Shown in pieces: positions 36,601 through 43,980 of a DNA stretch of 64,000 nt. The DNA lies in NCBI GenBank assembly GCA_014192545.1, contig BJHL01000007.1, forward strand, positions 101,004-165,003, in the 5' to 3' direction. Both the position numbers and the translations under genes were made by a program. Within the stretch, counting starts at the first letter, position 1; each line of letters opens with the position of its first letter. The notes below the pieces were generated by a model. The model did no database searches, had not been told where the DNA came from, and saw only the letters and a program-made list of their open reading frames with translations. The DNA is from Phycisphaerae bacterium. Its GTDB lineage: Bacteria > Planctomycetota > Phycisphaerae > Phycisphaerales > UBA1924.

Positions 36601-36892
36601 TGCGATCGCGCAGCATGTCGATGAGCTGGACGAGGTCGCCTGTGTTGCGCTGGTCGTAGAGGTCGATGATGGCTTGGTAGATGTGGCCGTGCTTATCGTC
36701 GTAGAAGTCTTTGGCACTGCGCACGAGGGGCAGAGCGTCGGGAATGATTTTGGGTTCGAGGATCAGCGAGCCGAGCAGGCACATCTCGGCTTCGAGGGCG
36801 TAGGGGGGCTGGCGGTCGAAGAGTTCTTGCGCGGAGATAGCGGGCCGATTTTCGCGACTTTTCCAGCGACCGCCTTTGCCTTCGTCTGCCAT
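33668..36892 (-). CDS. dnaB: Replicative DNA helicase DnaB containing an intein
   Basis: 1074-residue precursor (ATG at 36892, GGAG six bases upstream). Residues 1-240 and 734-1074 form a ~581-residue DnaB: N-domain PPYALEAEMCLLGSLILEP, linker, RecA core with ARPSMGK|T interrupted at the P-loop, then GFFSLEMSKGAIVQRLL, DSPDLTVLNLRARARRMA, CIMIDYLQLM, VVCLSQLNRGSE and LRESGSIEQDADVVILLHREEYY. Hexameric 5'-3' helicase unwinding DNA at the fork. The helicase is inactive until the intein excises, because the break lies between the Lys and Thr of GKT. The C-terminal ~100 residues are a disordered Gly/Ser/Pro-rich tail. Upstream DNA carries a DnaA-box-like site. Confidence 0.97.
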   Translation of the reverse strand: MADEGKGGRWKSRENRPAISAQELFDRQPPYALEAEMCLLGSLILEPKIIPDALPLVRSAKDFYDDKHGHIYQAIIDLYDQRNTGDLVQLIDMLRDRKVLDLCGGVDYLETLANSVPAATNAPHFARIVGEKAKLRRLIDTAGQIIYDAYHTGELGPEGAREVLDKAEMAVFEIAQETAATDPQSLAELLELEMRRIETADFEGGGYSGVATGYYDLDEMLRGFQPGEFIIIAARPSMGKCLTADSEIVCRDGSVTTIEELCQRQSGEIPTLHDNMKLAWATPSAFINDGLKPAFEVTTRLGRRIRTTITHPFLTIDGWTPLGNLQVGAKIAVPRVLHVQGTRELPEHRIKLLAYLIGDGGLTGTTPRFTNSNPRIAADFAAAVEAFGGMTTTLSSTREGEAPSWRISRDDGATLAAREAFASALRHELARANLTQQSVAQAVGVSKATLTHWTQAQTVPDEAAFAKLCMVLNVQPAALAPDLLSARHNAPSPLTSWLSELGLMGKGSHDKCVPACIFTLPREQLALFLNRLFATDGWATALASGQSQLGYASVNERLARQVQHLLLRFGIIASLKQRWIKYRDARRCSWQLDITDATSIRTFIEEIGIFGKEPALQRVSLALAQRRPQTNRDLVPVEIWPRIEQAKGEMSWSQLARTIGASTNLHVGSRALSRTRLAKIADALHDQSLSQLASSDIYWDEIVSIEPLGMRQVYDLTIPATHNFVANDVCVHNTALAMNLAEQMAMGGLIAGQQSGKQSPVGFFSLEMSKGAIVQRLLSARSGVSGQALRGGHKIPDRDLRELIIAAEDLKHAPIYIDDSPDLTVLNLRARARRMAAQYGIKCIMIDYLQLMSAPGAARESRQVEVSTISRGVKSLARELNVPVVCLSQLNRGSENREGNRPRMSDLRESGSIEQDADVVILLHREEYYHVQNEDWKMENPDKVGIAELIIAKQRNGPTGVVKLAWDNKTTRFKSLDQHSQASGAGYDMPAAPKSSPKSNSGYSSPSQAAADFGGGPSWIQGGAQPFEANTSDAPFDVNIKPQTPGSSFANRPKTGPPTYHRDGGGSDQRPEME
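34694..36172 (-). mobile_element. DnaB intein with LAGLIDADG endonuclease and HTH segments
   Basis: 493-residue in-frame intein (precursor residues 241-733). Splice residues are all present: N-terminal Cys in CLTADSEIVCRDG, TxxH block (TTITHPFLTIDGW), C-terminal THNFVANDVCVHN, and Thr as the first C-extein residue. Two LAGLIDADG helices are readable (LLAYLIGDGGL at ~113; LFLNRLFATDGW at ~287). Between them lies an XRE-like helix-turn-helix (LTQQSVAQAVGVSKATLTHW), and before the last block is a second HTH-like part (WSQLARTIGASTNLHVGSRALSRTRLAKIADAL) of the kind common in large inteins. It should self-splice and may still encode an active homing endonuclease, since both DG pairs are retained. 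Confidence 0.95.
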
Positions 36893-37005
36893 GGGAAGCT
36901 CCGCTTGGGCACGGTGTGTGCCAAGGGGAGAACGTAGCGCGGGTAGATTTTGCGTGGTGGAAAATTGAGCGGCGGCTTTGGGATTGGTGTCAGGTCTTTC
37001 CCAAC

Positions 37006-37014
37006 TTATACACA
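37006..37014 (+). promoter_or_regulatory. DnaA-box-like nonamer
   Basis: TTATACACA fits the relaxed DnaA box TTATNCACA. A weaker TTGTTCACA follows at 37019-37027. Located ~115 bp upstream of dnaB. Confidence 0.35.
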
Positions 37015-37039
37015 GAGTTGTTCACATTCTGCCCATCGC

Positions 37040-37057
37040 GCCGCATGTATATGCGGC
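37040..37057. promoter_or_regulatory. Palindrome, possible operator
   Basis: GCCGCAT and ATGCGGC, perfect 7-bp arms with a GTAT centre, in the divergent region between dnaB and the acylase gene. Regulator unknown. Confidence 0.4.
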
Positions 37058-37185
37058 AATTGACTTTGGGTCGCGGACGGGCGTTGCGCAAGCGACTTGA
37101 CGGTATTATCTGGACGGAGAATTTCGCTGTACAGCGTTTCGCTCGCGTCCGACTTTTCCGTGAGTCCAAAACCTAAGGAGGCACC

Positions 37186-38247
37186 GTGCAATTCTCATCT
37201 TTGCGTGTCGCGTTTGTCGCAACATCGCTGCTCGTCGTGTTTGGCGCGGCCACGCCTATGGCCGATGCGTGTACGCGTGCTGTGTATTTTGGCAAGGAGG
37301 GGCAAACGGTGACTGGCCGCAGCATGGACTGGGCCGAGGACACGTTGACCAATCTCTGGATCTTCCCGCGGGAGATGCCTCGCGATGCAGGGCTCGGAAA
37401 GGGGTCGTTGACATGGACCAGCAAGTACGGCAGCGTTGTTGCCGACATTTATGATGGTGCTACCGCCGACGGCATCAACGAGAAGGGGCTTGTCGCGAAT
37501 ATGCTGTACCTTGCCGAGTCCAAGTACTCGCCCGAGGACGACACGCGCCCCGCTCTCATTATTTCCTCGTGGGCGCAGTACATGCTTGACCAGTTCGCCA
37601 CCGTTGAAGAGGCCGTCGCGGACGCACGCAAGGAACGCTATCGCATGGTCACCGTCGCCGCGCCCAACGGGGTGGCAGGCAGCGTCCACCTCTCGCTGTC
37701 GGATGCCTCGGGCGATTCGGCGATTTTCGAGTACATCGATGGCAAGCTGGTGATTCACCATGGCAAAGAGTTCCAAGTGATGACCAACTCGCCCACGTAC
37801 GACAAACAACTCGCACTCAATGCGTATTGGAAGGAAGTGGGCGGCAGCGTGATGCTGCCTGGAACCAACCGCGCCGCAGATCGCTTCGCGCGGGCGTCGT
37901 ACTACATCAACGCCGCCAATCAAACGGAGGATCCGCGCGAGGCCGTGGCCACCGTGTTCAGTGTCATCCGCAATTGCTCCGTCCCGCGTGGCGTCAAGCA
38001 CGCCACAGCAGCGAATCTGTCATCCACGATTTGGCGCACGGTGGCCGACCAGAAGAACAAGGTTTTCTACTTTGAGAATACTGCGAGCCCATCACTGGTC
38101 TGGGTGAAGCTTGCAGATGTGGACTTCAAGGAAGGATCGGGGACGCGCAAGCTCACGATGGTGGGTAATCCTGACCTGGGTGGGAATCAGACGGCCAACT
38201 TCGTGAAGGCCGAGCCGTTCATGTTTCTGTCGCCTGACCACAAGTGA
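37186..38247 (+). CDS. Secreted Ntn hydrolase, choloylglycine hydrolase/penicillin V acylase family
   Basis: 353 residues from a GTG start with a textbook AAGGAGG six bases upstream. A signal peptide (VAFVATSLLVVFGAATPMADA) ends directly at Cys29 (A|CTRAVYFG), which after cleavage becomes the N-terminal nucleophile of this Ntn family; removal of the leader thus activates the enzyme. Family features: VTGRSMDWAED (Arg-x-x-Asp), ADGINEKGLVANMLYL, GDSAIFEYIDGKLVIH, VMTNSPTYDKQL (conserved Asn-x-P). It hydrolyses linear amides such as N-acyl amino acids, acyl-homoserine lactones or penicillin V. Location is periplasmic or outside. No neighbour indicates substrate. Confidence 0.93.
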   Translation: MQFSSLRVAFVATSLLVVFGAATPMADACTRAVYFGKEGQTVTGRSMDWAEDTLTNLWIFPREMPRDAGLGKGSLTWTSKYGSVVADIYDGATADGINEKGLVANMLYLAESKYSPEDDTRPALIISSWAQYMLDQFATVEEAVADARKERYRMVTVAAPNGVAGSVHLSLSDASGDSAIFEYIDGKLVIHHGKEFQVMTNSPTYDKQLALNAYWKEVGGSVMLPGTNRAADRFARASYYINAANQTEDPREAVATVFSVIRNCSVPRGVKHATAANLSSTIWRTVADQKNKVFYFENTASPSLVWVKLADVDFKEGSGTRKLTMVGNPDLGGNQTANFVKAEPFMFLSPDHK

Positions 38248-38309
38248 TCGACAAGTCGTGCCAGACCGTCGGCGCATGAGCGACTGTGCCACGCGTGATA
38301 CAGTCTTTC

Positions 38310-39041
38310 ATGGCGAATCTTGCGGAACTTCTTGCTCATGTGGCGGTGCCGACTTCGGGTTATACGTTGCCTTCGCCGCTGCCGGCGGAGCCGTTTGGGA
38401 TGTTCAAGAAGTGGTTTGATGAGGAAGCGGCGGCGGGGAAGACGCCGAATCCGAATGCGATGAGTCTGGCGAGCATTGATGCGGACGGGACGCCCTCGTG
38501 CCGGATTGTGTTGTGCCGGGGGATACATGTTGAAAAGGGGTATGTGATTCTGTACACGAACTACCAGGGGCGTAAGGGGCGGGCGCTGCTTGCGAATCCG
38601 CGTGCGGCGATGGCGATGCATTTTGATCACTCGGATCGGCAGGTGCGCATCGAGGGGTTTGCGGTTCAGAGTCCGGCGGCGGAAAGTGATGCGTATTTTC
38701 AGAGTCGGCGGTGGGAAAGCCGGTTGGCGGCGTGGATGAGCAATCAGAGTCAGCCGATTGCTACGCGGGAAGAGTTGCTGGCGCGGGCGGAGCCGATTAT
38801 TGCGAAGTTGAAGCTGGATCCGGCGGAGCTTTTGGCGCGCGGGAATGATGTGTTTATTCCGCGGCCTGCGCACTGGGGCGGGTTTCGGTTGTATGCGAAG
38901 TCGGTGGAGTTGTGGCTGGGCGGGCCGGGGCGGCTGCATGATCGGGCGGTGTGGCGGCGGGAGATGCCGATGGCGAGCAGTTGGGAAGCGGCGGATGCGG
39001 GTGGCCCAAACGGGTGGATTTCGACGCGATTGCAGCCGTAA
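38310..39041 (+). CDS. pdxH: Pyridoxine/pyridoxamine 5'-phosphate oxidase
   Basis: 243 residues from ATG at 38310; a GTG eight codons upstream is equally possible since neither has a clear ribosome site. FMN-dependent oxidase that makes pyridoxal 5'-phosphate. Family motifs: AMSLASIDADGTPSCRIVLCRG (FMN/PLP-binding strand), GYVILYTNYQGRKGRALLANPRAAMAMHFD, RQVRIEGFAV, SDAYFQSRRWESRLAAWMSNQS and the end PAHWGGFRLYAKSVELWLGGPGRLHDR. Stands alone. Confidence 0.95.
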   Translation: MANLAELLAHVAVPTSGYTLPSPLPAEPFGMFKKWFDEEAAAGKTPNPNAMSLASIDADGTPSCRIVLCRGIHVEKGYVILYTNYQGRKGRALLANPRAAMAMHFDHSDRQVRIEGFAVQSPAAESDAYFQSRRWESRLAAWMSNQSQPIATREELLARAEPIIAKLKLDPAELLARGNDVFIPRPAHWGGFRLYAKSVELWLGGPGRLHDRAVWRREMPMASSWEAADAGGPNGWISTRLQP

Positions 39042-39174
39042 AGCTGTACTGCGACAGCGATCACCGAAAAGTGGTTGTCTTCACAGAATATGGGTGGTGA
39101 TCTTGCCGATAAGACAGGGACGTGGTCGTTTGGACGGCGGCGATTACGGATCGGGGAACGAGGGCTTGCGCGTG

Positions 39175-40407
39175 ATGAAACTTCGCAACCAGATCAGTGC
39201 GGCGGAGCTTGGGGAGTTATATCAACTCCTCGAGCGCAAGCTGGAGGGCGTGGGACTGAGCAGCCAGCCCGAAGTAGCGATCAAGTTGCTGGAGCTATCG
39301 CGCAACAAGAATGCACAACTGAGTGATTATGCCAAGTTGATTCGCAATGACCAATCTGTGTCGGGACGGGTTTTACGATTGGCGAACTCGGCGTTTTTCG
39401 CGCAGCGACGGCCGATCACGACGATTGATCGGGCATGTGTCATTCTGGGAACGGATCGGCTCAAGGCGGTGTCGCTTGGCTTTCACCTGAGTCGCGCGTG
39501 TCAGTCGGGCGGGGACAAGGAGTACTCAAGGAAGATTTGGGGAGAGAGTTTGTATCGCGCGTGTTTGGCGTCGCAACTTGCGAAGACCGCAGCACCGGGA
39601 TATGTGAGTGAAGCGTTTGTGATTGGGCTGATGATGGATGCGGGTTTGCCCATCATGACGACGCTGCTGAAGGATGAATTTCGTGCGCTGCGCGATCAGA
39701 AGTTATCGCCAGGTCGACAAGCGCGGGTAGAGTTTGAGACGCTGCCCTTTACGCATGTGGATGTGATGACGGCGCTGATGCACAAGTGGAAGCTGCCGGA
39801 GATGCTGGTGAAGCCCATCGAGATGCATCACACCAAGCCGCCTGAGTCGCGGAAGGATGATGCAATTTCGCAGCTGCATCGCGTGGCGTATGTGGTGGGA
39901 TTGATCGAACTGGATAGTTCGGCGAGCGGCGTGAAGCAAGTGACGGAGAAGACTCCGGGCGTGAAGACGGCGCAGCGGCTCTTGACGCTGAGTGACGCGG
40001 ACCTTGCGTCGGTGGTGTCGACGACGACGACGGAGTATGGACTGACCAGCGAGATGTTCAAGGAAATTGCTCAGGGATTGACGAACCTTGATGAGCTGAT
40101 GGAGCATGTGCAGCAATCGCTGGCGGATGCGGTGGATAGCGTGATTGAAGCGAGCATGAGCAATGACGCGGCAAACAAGCCGGTTGAGCGGCTGGCATTT
40201 CATGGGCGATCGCTCGAGTTCTCTCGCGACGACGACGGCATGGCGACGGTGTACCTGGTGGACAGCGAAGGCACTCGGCTGGTGAGCCACCGGTTTGCGC
40301 CCAGCAACGCGCGTGCGAGCGATGTGTGCGACGCGCTGGGCATTGAGAATGCGGCGCCGGCGGAAGTTGAGCAGTTGCAAGTGTCGATGCGTCGCATGGC
40401 GGCGTGA
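39175..40407 (+). CDS. HDOD domain signalling protein
   Basis: 410 residues from ATG at 39175; the open frame extends upstream inside pdxH but that part is an out-of-frame shadow. HDOD domain at ~20-220: LSSQPEVAIKLLELSRNKNAQLSDYAKLIRNDQSVSGRVLRLANSAFF and RPITTIDRACVILGTDRLKAVSLGF, with a degenerate metal site as usual for HDOD. A C-terminal ~80-residue part (VYLVDSEGTRLVSHRF) is unassigned. Such proteins act in stress or c-di-GMP-linked control of motility and surface life; a PilZ protein is encoded 9 kb away. The exact pathway is unknown. Confidence 0.88.
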   Translation: MKLRNQISAAELGELYQLLERKLEGVGLSSQPEVAIKLLELSRNKNAQLSDYAKLIRNDQSVSGRVLRLANSAFFAQRRPITTIDRACVILGTDRLKAVSLGFHLSRACQSGGDKEYSRKIWGESLYRACLASQLAKTAAPGYVSEAFVIGLMMDAGLPIMTTLLKDEFRALRDQKLSPGRQARVEFETLPFTHVDVMTALMHKWKLPEMLVKPIEMHHTKPPESRKDDAISQLHRVAYVVGLIELDSSASGVKQVTEKTPGVKTAQRLLTLSDADLASVVSTTTTEYGLTSEMFKEIAQGLTNLDELMEHVQQSLADAVDSVIEASMSNDAANKPVERLAFHGRSLEFSRDDDGMATVYLVDSEGTRLVSHRFAPSNARASDVCDALGIENAAPAEVEQLQVSMRRMAA

Positions 40408-40451
40408 GTGCATGTCCGCGCGTGCGGAGTGCGCTGCGGCGATGGAACTAC

Positions 40452-40499
40452 AAAAAAGAAAAAAACCCGGCACTCACAGAACAGAGGCGAGCACCGGGT
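40452..40499 (-). terminator. Probable minus-strand terminator
   Basis: ACCCGG..CTC / GAG..CCGGGT stem with a long loop; on the minus strand it is followed by TTTTTTTC and more T residues. Probably ends the glycosylase transcript, ~190 bases after its stop. Confidence 0.45.
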
Positions 40500-40687
40500 C
40501 TCGTGGGGGTCTGGTTGGTTGTTGCGGCTGCACAAGCAAGCGGGCAACGCCATCTATCCGCATGAAGCGTGCGGAGGGTTGCAGTCGCGACTGAAAATTT
40601 TCTGATGACGAAAATGGCTGGAATTGCTTGCAATTTGTGCAATTGCGAGTTTCGTGTACGCGGGATTGCGTGTGGCTGGTGGCACAA

Positions 40688-41623
40688 TCATTCCGCGCCG
40701 GCGGGCGGCTTGGCGACGGCTTTGAGGCCGAGCTTTTTGACGACGTGCCAGAGATCGCTCCAGACCTTGAGGCGATTTTCGTCGTTGTATGCGCGCAGCA
40801 GGTACGCGGGGTGATACGTGGGCATGACGGGGACGAGCGAGCCGTCGGCGAGTTTGAGTGTGCGCCAGGTGTTGCGCAGTTTGGCCATGCTGTCTTCGCT
40901 CTTGAGGAGCGTGCGCGTGGCGGGCAGGCCCAGAGTCACGATTACTTCGGGCTTGATGATGGCGAGTTGTTCGAGCAGGTAGGGCTCGCACAAGCCTGCT
41001 TCGAAGTTTGTAGGCGTGGCGTTGTTGGGCGGACGGGTTTTGAGCACGTTGCAGATGTAGACCGTCTCGCGCGAGAGGCCCATGGCAGTGATCATTTTGT
41101 TGAGTAGCTGGCCGCTGCGACCGACGAAGGGTTTGCCTTCGCGGTCTTCTTCTTCGCCTGGTGCTTCGCCGACCAAGACCAAGCGTGATGCAGGATCGCC
41201 ATCGCCCCAAACGATGGTGTGATGGTCCGTGACGAAGCACTCGTGCGGGGCGTCGAGCGTATATTTTTCGAGCAAGGCGGCGAGGGCGCGGGTTTTGTAG
41301 TCGCGGTCGTCTTCGTCTTTCTTTTGCGCGGGGCGTTTCCAATCGGCGAGGGTGCCGTGTGGGAACTTGCGAGGTTCGGTCACGGGTTGCTGCGGCGCGA
41401 TGGTGACGGCGATGCGCGGGGCGGGCTTGGCGACGGGGACGGCGCGGATATCTTCGACGGCGTTTTTGGGTGCGGGGGCGGTCGCCGGTGGGGCTTCGAC
41501 TTGCACGATGTTGGTTGGAGCTTCGTCGTGCGAGGTGCGATAGGCGGGGACGAAATCGACGCCCATGAGTTTGGCGGTTTGGGCGTGTTGTTGGACGAGG
41601 CGTTGGAGGGCGGGGGTGGACAT
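40688..41623 (-). CDS. Uracil-DNA glycosylase, family-4-like without the iron-sulfur ligands
   Basis: 311 residues. The C-terminal ~190 residues are a family 4 UDG: LVLVGEAPGEEEDREGKPFVGRSGQLLNKM, YICNVLKTRPPNNATPT, VIVTLGLPATRTLL and MPTYHPAYLLR (the second active-site motif). It removes uracil from deaminated DNA. The N-terminal ~120 residues are a Pro/Ala-rich linker of low complexity. Family 4 enzymes bind a [4Fe-4S] cluster with C-x2-C, a Cys in NxVKCRPP and one more Cys. Here the first pair is absent, the third is Thr (NVLKTRPP) and only GLCEPYL keeps its Cys. The cluster therefore probably is missing. Confidence 0.85.
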   Translation of the reverse strand: MSTPALQRLVQQHAQTAKLMGVDFVPAYRTSHDEAPTNIVQVEAPPATAPAPKNAVEDIRAVPVAKPAPRIAVTIAPQQPVTEPRKFPHGTLADWKRPAQKKDEDDRDYKTRALAALLEKYTLDAPHECFVTDHHTIVWGDGDPASRLVLVGEAPGEEEDREGKPFVGRSGQLLNKMITAMGLSRETVYICNVLKTRPPNNATPTNFEAGLCEPYLLEQLAIIKPEVIVTLGLPATRTLLKSEDSMAKLRNTWRTLKLADGSLVPVMPTYHPAYLLRAYNDENRLKVWSDLWHVVKKLGLKAVAKPPAGAE

Positions 41624-41635
41624 TGGGGGGAGAAT

Positions 41636-41690
41636 ATGGGGAGGGGTGAGGGTGGGCAGGTGAGGGGGTGAGGGGGTGAGAAGGTGAATT
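41636..41690 (+). repeat. Octanucleotide GTGARNNG array (short)
   Basis: Seven or so units such as GTGAGGGG and GTGAGAAG, between the glycosylase start and the exporter stop. Same repeat family as the long array at 61326-61620. Confidence 0.7.
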
Positions 41691-42066
41691 AACGCAGCTT
41701 GAGTCCGAGCACTCCTAGAAGAATGAGGGTGATGCAGGTGATGCGCCAGATGGTGGCGGGTTCTTTGAGGTAGACCATGCCGAAGATGGCGACGCCGACT
41801 GCGCCGATGCCGACCCAGATGGCGTAGCTGGTGCCAGCGGGCAGAAATCTCATCGCCTGCGCGAGAAGCGTGAAGCTGGCGATCATGGCGGCGATGACGA
41901 CGACGCTGGGCCAGAGCTTGGTGAAGCCTTGCGTGCTCTTCATGCCGCTTGCCCAGACGACTTCAAGCAGGCCGGCGATGACGAGCATGATCCAGGGGTT
42001 CATCCATGGAGTGATCGCCGGCGTGACTTGCGATGCGGGCGCGACTTGGGCGAGCTGTTCGGTCAC
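41689..42066 (-). CDS. Small multidrug resistance family exporter, Gdx/SugE type
   Basis: 125 residues from a GTG at 42066 with TGGAG seven bases upstream; a start at ATG 42003 would give the usual 104-residue form. Four transmembrane helices: IMLVIAGLLEVVWASGMK with the essential membrane Glu, VVVIAAMIASFTLLAQAMRF, YAIWVGIGAVGVAIFGMVYL, ITCITLILLGVLGLKL. The K-x-x-x-G-F-x-x-L-W-P-S sequence after helix 1 is the SugE/Gdx subtype, which exports guanidinium rather than drugs. No guanidine riboswitch fits in the 50-base gap from pepF, with which it is probably co-transcribed. Confidence 0.9.
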   Translation of the reverse strand: MTEQLAQVAPASQVTPAITPWMNPWIMLVIAGLLEVVWASGMKSTQGFTKLWPSVVVIAAMIASFTLLAQAMRFLPAGTSYAIWVGIGAVGVAIFGMVYLKEPATIWRITCITLILLGVLGLKLR

Positions 42067-42116
42067 GAAATCTCCAGGCACCACGAACTTTCCAAGCACA
42101 GGGATTTCCGGCGGGA

Positions 42117-43850
42117 CTACTCAGGCAGCTTTTCAAGTTCCTTCTGCACGCGGTCAGCGAGGCGCTGGATGATGGAGGGGCCGAAGTTGAATTCGAGGCC
42201 GCTGGCTTTGAAGAGTTCGGGCAGGGGTTTGCTGCCGCCCAGGCTCAGGCCCTTCATGTAGTAATCGATGGCGGTTTTTTCGCCTTTTTCGAGGCCGATG
42301 AGCCAGAGTTGGAGTGCGCCGAGCTGGGCGATGCCATATTCGATGTAGTAGAAGGGGTGGCTGAAGAGGTGGAGTTGGCGTTGCCAGAGGTTGCCGCGGA
42401 AGTGCTCGATGCCTTCCCAATTGGCGATGCCGCCGAAGCGCTGGTCGAGGCCCAGCCAGAAGCTGGTGCGTTGCTGGCGCGAGTGGTTGGGGAAGCCGTA
42501 GACGAAGTGCTGGAAGGCGTCGATGGTGGCGATCCAGGGGAGCAGCAGCACGCTGCGTTTGAGTTGTTCGCGGCAGGCGCGTTGGAAGTCAACGGGTTTG
42601 TCCTCGTAGAAGCTGCCCGGCGCGTCCCAGTGGCGCATGCTGAGCAGTTCCATGCTCATGCTGGCGACTTCGGCGAATTCGATGGGGCTGTGGCGATATT
42701 CAACCAGCGGCTCGCTGCGGCAGAGCATGCTGTGGAAGGCGTGGCCGGCTTCGTGCACCATGGTTTCGACGTCTTTGTGCAGTCCTGCAGCGTTCATGAA
42801 GATGAAAGGCTTGCGGGTGCCGTCGCGCATGTATTGGTAGCCGCCTGGGGCTTTGCCTTTGCGGCTGTCGAGGTCGAGACAGGCGGCATCGCGTGCGCCG
42901 CGTGATTCGCTGCCGTCGCCTAGTTCGCTCAAGAGGTCAGCGAGGCGCGGATCGAGGCGTTTCATGGCGGCGACGGACTTGCCCATGAGTTCTTTGCCGC
43001 CGGTGAAGGGCTTGAGGGGGCCGCGACCTTTGGGATCAACGGCGAGGTCCCAGGGGCGGAGTGTTTCGACCTTGAGTTCTTTGGTACGTTTCTTTTCGAG
43101 TTCGCGCACGAGCGGGACGACGCACTTTTCGACGCCTGCGTGGAAGTCTTCGCACTCTTTGACGCTGTAGTCAAAGCGATGCTTGCTCTTGTAGGCGTAG
43201 CCGATGTAGTCACTGAAACCGGCGTTTTTCGCGACTTTGTGACGCAGAGCAATCATCTCGTCGTAGATGGCGTTGAAGCCGTCAACTTCTTTGAAGCGGC
43301 GTTCGCTGACGGCGCGCCACGCGGCTTCGCGCGTGGCGCGTTCGGGCAGTTCCTGGTAGCGGGCCATTTGGGGCAGTGTGCGTTCCTGGCCTTCGAACTG
43401 CACGGTCATGCCGCCTGCAAGGGTTTCGAACTTTTGGCCTAGCTGCGCGAGTTGGGTTTCCAAGGCGATGTTTTCTTCGCGGTAGAGGTCAACTTCGGCG
43501 CGAGCGCCGCGGACGAGCACGGTGTAACGGTCGGCGGGTAAATCGAATTGCGACGCGAGGGCGACGAAACGCTTCTCGAGTTCGAACGAGTAGGGCTTGA
43601 GCTTGGGATCAACTTCGGTGATGTATTTTTCGTACGCGGCTGACGCCGACTTGTCGTCGGTGTCGCAAGTCATGGTGATGTAGAGATTGGCGCGCGACTC
43701 GCTGTAGGCGGCGGAGATATCGCTGCGGTCGGTCAGCCAACGTTCAAGCTCTTCGCGGCTGCGCACGGGGCGAGCGAGAAGTTCCTTCAGGAGCGGTTCG
43801 ATGTGGGTGAAGAGGGTGCCGTCAAAGTGGGCGGGAACGATGCTGGGCAT
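42117..43850 (-). CDS. pepF: Oligoendopeptidase F (M3 family metallopeptidase)
   Basis: 577 residues, cytoplasmic zinc oligopeptidase of M3B. The zinc motif HEAGH is at residue 366 (ETMVHEAGHAFHSML), and the third ligand Glu follows in IEFAEVASMSMELL. The N-terminal helical domain (YEKYITEVDPKLKPYSFELEKRFVAL) and the late IEYGIAQLGALQLWLIGLEKG are typical. It degrades short peptides released by the proteasome-like or ATP-dependent proteases. Start at ATG 43850, with GGAG-like sequence upstream (AAGGAGTCAACCGGC). The Gdx-type exporter gene follows 50 bases downstream. Confidence 0.94.
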   Translation of the reverse strand: MPSIVPAHFDGTLFTHIEPLLKELLARPVRSREELERWLTDRSDISAAYSESRANLYITMTCDTDDKSASAAYEKYITEVDPKLKPYSFELEKRFVALASQFDLPADRYTVLVRGARAEVDLYREENIALETQLAQLGQKFETLAGGMTVQFEGQERTLPQMARYQELPERATREAAWRAVSERRFKEVDGFNAIYDEMIALRHKVAKNAGFSDYIGYAYKSKHRFDYSVKECEDFHAGVEKCVVPLVRELEKKRTKELKVETLRPWDLAVDPKGRGPLKPFTGGKELMGKSVAAMKRLDPRLADLLSELGDGSESRGARDAACLDLDSRKGKAPGGYQYMRDGTRKPFIFMNAAGLHKDVETMVHEAGHAFHSMLCRSEPLVEYRHSPIEFAEVASMSMELLSMRHWDAPGSFYEDKPVDFQRACREQLKRSVLLLPWIATIDAFQHFVYGFPNHSRQQRTSFWLGLDQRFGGIANWEGIEHFRGNLWQRQLHLFSHPFYYIEYGIAQLGALQLWLIGLEKGEKTAIDYYMKGLSLGGSKPLPELFKASGLEFNFGPSIIQRLADRVQKELEKLPE

Positions 43851-43980
43851 GCCGGTTGACTCCTTGAAGTGCAGTGTAGGGATAGGGGGTGAAAAAGGGA
43901 GAAAAGAAACGAAAAACCGCGAGCGGAAGGCTCGCGGGTAGTGTGTATGAGAACTTGTGCAGAAGCGAAGGGACGAAGCG

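Noticed and set aside
42067..42117. Guanidine riboswitch ahead of the Gdx-type exporter
   Set aside because: Only ~50 bases separate it from pepF and no conserved riboswitch sequence is visible.
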